Of a DNA stretch of 32,827 bases, positions 31,237-32,827 are shown piece by piece. The DNA is taken from contig JAOLZA010000030.1 in NCBI GenBank assembly GCA_028343615.1, positions 1 through 32,827 on the forward strand, given 5' to 3'. The stretch is from Verrucomicrobiota bacterium. GTDB taxonomy: Bacteria > Verrucomicrobiota > Verrucomicrobiia > Limisphaerales > UBA1100. Both the position numbers and the translations under genes were made by a program. The notes under the pieces are model-generated. The model made no database searches. It saw nothing but the letters and a program-made list of their open reading frames with translations, and was not told the origin of the DNA. Each line of letters opens with the position of its first letter. Position 1 is the first letter of the stretch.

Positions 31237-32827
31237 ATGGATCGTACCGGAAAAATCATTCTCGTTGTTTCAGTGTTGGCCATGATCTTTGGCATGCCCT
31301 TGGCCATGCGGTTGGGCCTGGTCAAGATGAGTCCGGCGGTGGAGGATGAAAATGCCACGAGTACTAATCAGGTTACTCAAGCGGGTATCAACATGTTGGG
31401 TACCAATCAAGTAGAGCAAACGGGCACCAACACGCCCGTGGTGGCACCGACCAATTCGCCAACGATTTCGACTAACACACCGGCCACTACCAATCAAACC
31501 GCGCCGCCGGTTGTGGAGATTCCCGTTCCGGAGGAATTTACCCTTTCGCTCACCAACGCCAGTAACAAGGCCGTGTTTACCTTTACCTCACGGGGAGGCG
31601 GCGTGAAGCGGGTGGATTTACTGGATTACCCCAAAGGGGTTGGACCCACCTTTACGGATGGCGGCACATTCCGTGATAAGGTTGAAACTGACGAAGCGGC
31701 GAATCCTGTAGCGCTTAAGAATACCGGTAAACTGTTGCCTTTACTCGCATTGCAGTCGCCTGCCGGCGAAGAGGAGTTTGCATCGAATTCGCCGCGCCTG
31801 TATCAAACTAATGCCATTTCATATGAGCTCGTGCCGAAGGATGCTCAAACTGTGGTTGCCACGGCGGATTTGCCGGATGGGATTCAAATCACAAAAACCT
31901 TTCGCTTGAAGGACGACTATCAAGTGGAGGCCGAGGTGGTGATGACCAACACCACTATTACCAACTCATTGGATAAAACATTTTATCTTGTGGCCGGTTC
32001 CGTGGAGGAGCCGGCAAGCACCTCCCGCATGATGGGCTTGAACTTCGGACTGATGTGGTTCGACGGCGTGTACTCCCAGTCAACATGCAAAGCTGATGGT
32101 ATACACAAAGTGGGGCCCGATTGGTTTAAAAATTATAACTGGGGCTGTATGTGCTTTGGAAGTAAAGGCGAGCGCAATAATTACATCCAAGGCCAAAAAA
32201 ATGTGGTGTGGGCGGGTGCGTATAGCCGGTTCTTTGCGCAGGTGACCATTCCGGAAGAACCAGGCCAAAAATTGGTGGCGCATCAACTGCTCGTGCCGAC
32301 GCCGGAAAAGCCCAATCGTATGGCATACGAATCCGCCATCTTACTGAACCTGCCCGCACTCCTCTCGGGCCAATCGGTTACTAACAAATACACCGTGTAT
32401 ACCGGTCCGCGTGAGTATAGTCGGCTTAGTGCCATTGGCTTGGAACAAGGCAATCAGCTTGAAGGCGTCATGGATTTCGGCGGTTATTTTGGCTGGGTAG
32501 CCAAGGGGCTGCTGATGCTCATGAACTGGTTCAATGGCCTCGGCCTCTCTTACGCGCTTTCCATCATTGCGATTACCGTACTTATCAAAATCGTCTTCTG
32601 GCCGCTCACCGCGCGTAGCACGCGGGCCATGAAAAAAATGGCCGCCGTCAACGCCAAGATGATGCCGGAAATTAAAGTCATTCGCGAACGCTACAAGAAT
32701 GACTACCAGAAGATGAACATGAAGATGATGGAGATTTACAAAAAGTATGGTGTAAATCCCCTCAGCCAAATGGGCGGCTGTTTGCCCATGCTTATCCAAA
32801 TCCCAATTTTCTTCGGCTTCTTTACCA
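31237..32827 (+). CDS. yidC: Membrane protein insertase YidC (cut by window end)
   Basis: 530 codons are visible and the frame is open at the window edge. An N-terminal TM segment (about 7-27) is followed by a Thr/Asn/Pro/Gln-rich linker (about 40-92), a large periplasmic P1 domain, then the conserved core: 'GLSYALSIIAITVLIKIVF', 'PLTARSTRAMKKMAAVNAK' and 'KYGVNPLSQMGGCLPMLIQ'. The long periplasmic domain marks a diderm-type YidC. It inserts inner-membrane proteins with or without Sec. The Lys at 'VLIKIVF' takes the place of the E. coli hydrophilic-groove Arg366, as in many homologues. The low-complexity linker, rich in TNQ and TNT units, is unusual. Confidence 0.96.
   Translation, partial: MDRTGKIILVVSVLAMIFGMPLAMRLGLVKMSPAVEDENATSTNQVTQAGINMLGTNQVEQTGTNTPVVAPTNSPTISTNTPATTNQTAPPVVEIPVPEEFTLSLTNASNKAVFTFTSRGGGVKRVDLLDYPKGVGPTFTDGGTFRDKVETDEAANPVALKNTGKLLPLLALQSPAGEEEFASNSPRLYQTNAISYELVPKDAQTVVATADLPDGIQITKTFRLKDDYQVEAEVVMTNTTITNSLDKTFYLVAGSVEEPASTSRMMGLNFGLMWFDGVYSQSTCKADGIHKVGPDWFKNYNWGCMCFGSKGERNNYIQGQKNVVWAGAYSRFFAQVTIPEEPGQKLVAHQLLVPTPEKPNRMAYESAILLNLPALLSGQSVTNKYTVYTGPREYSRLSAIGLEQGNQLEGVMDFGGYFGWVAKGLLMLMNWFNGLGLSYALSIIAITVLIKIVFWPLTARSTRAMKKMAAVNAKMMPEIKVIRERYKNDYQKMNMKMMEIYKKYGVNPLSQMGGCLPMLIQIPIFFGFFT

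Noticed and set aside
1..32827. tRNA, rRNA, CRISPR arrays, insertion sequences, prophage genes
   Set aside because: No tRNA-like cloverleaf, repeat-spacer pattern, transposase, integrase or terminal inverted repeats were found by eye.

Overview
The window looks like a chromosomal segment of a Verrucomicrobiota bacterium (PVC superphylum), possibly an aquatic polysaccharide degrader. The evidence is protein families, not rRNA: three secreted sulfatases, a PVC-type membrane-bound dehydrogenase / PVC heme-binding (Piru_Ver_Nterm-like) pair, DUF1800 and two Tat-dependent DUF1501 proteins, a CE15-type esterase, and a fused aldolase/short-chain dehydrogenase of the rhamnose/fucose type. YidC has the large periplasmic domain typical of a diderm. 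Planctomycetota is the main alternative.

Layout. 1-7571 (+): the tail of a PQQ-like beta-propeller gene, a sulfatase, then a dehydrogenase-like N-terminal half (607 aa) and its c-type-cytochrome C-terminal half (398 aa), separated by two overlapping sulfatase genes. 7572-8531 (-): transaldolase. 8660-14466 (+): an unknown secreted protein, DUF1800 and two DUF1501 proteins, with a probable small structured RNA on the minus strand at about 12892-12969. 14463-15496 (-): a lipoprotein and a short secreted protein resembling the secretin C-terminus. 15569-16840 (+): CE15-like esterase. 16930-18982 (+): an intact HtrA-type protease followed by a pseudo-protease in which a PDZ domain interrupts the trypsin fold. 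19046-20539 (-): anchored unknown protein. 20603-22087 (+): subtilase. 22098-24326 (-): bifunctional aldolase/SDR. 24464-25334 (+): a small LRR protein and a GGQ release-factor-like protein. 25569-28962 (+): fabD-fabG-acpP-fabF. 29048-30322: thymidine phosphorylase. 30459-end: rpmH-rnpA-yidD-yidC, with yidC cut by the window edge.

How the parts fit. The left third and the esterase point to extracellular or periplasmic breakdown of sulfated, uronic-acid-rich glycans, with the aldolase/SDR and transaldolase downstream in sugar metabolism. The HtrA proteins, subtilase, DUF1501/1800 proteins and YidC deal with or pass through the envelope. The right third is housekeeping: fatty-acid synthesis, nucleoside salvage, RNA processing and membrane insertion.

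The most interesting signals are: (1) the split dehydrogenase-cytochrome protein with a lower-GC sulfatase pair between its halves; (2) seven start codons sitting exactly 6 nt after a -10-like hexamer with a TTG-type -35 box 16-17 nt upstream, suggesting widespread leaderless transcription; (3) the unannotated structured RNA at 12892-12969; and (4) the PDZ-interrupted pseudo-HtrA next to an active HtrA. GC figures were counted by hand on single 60-base lines. No database search was possible.
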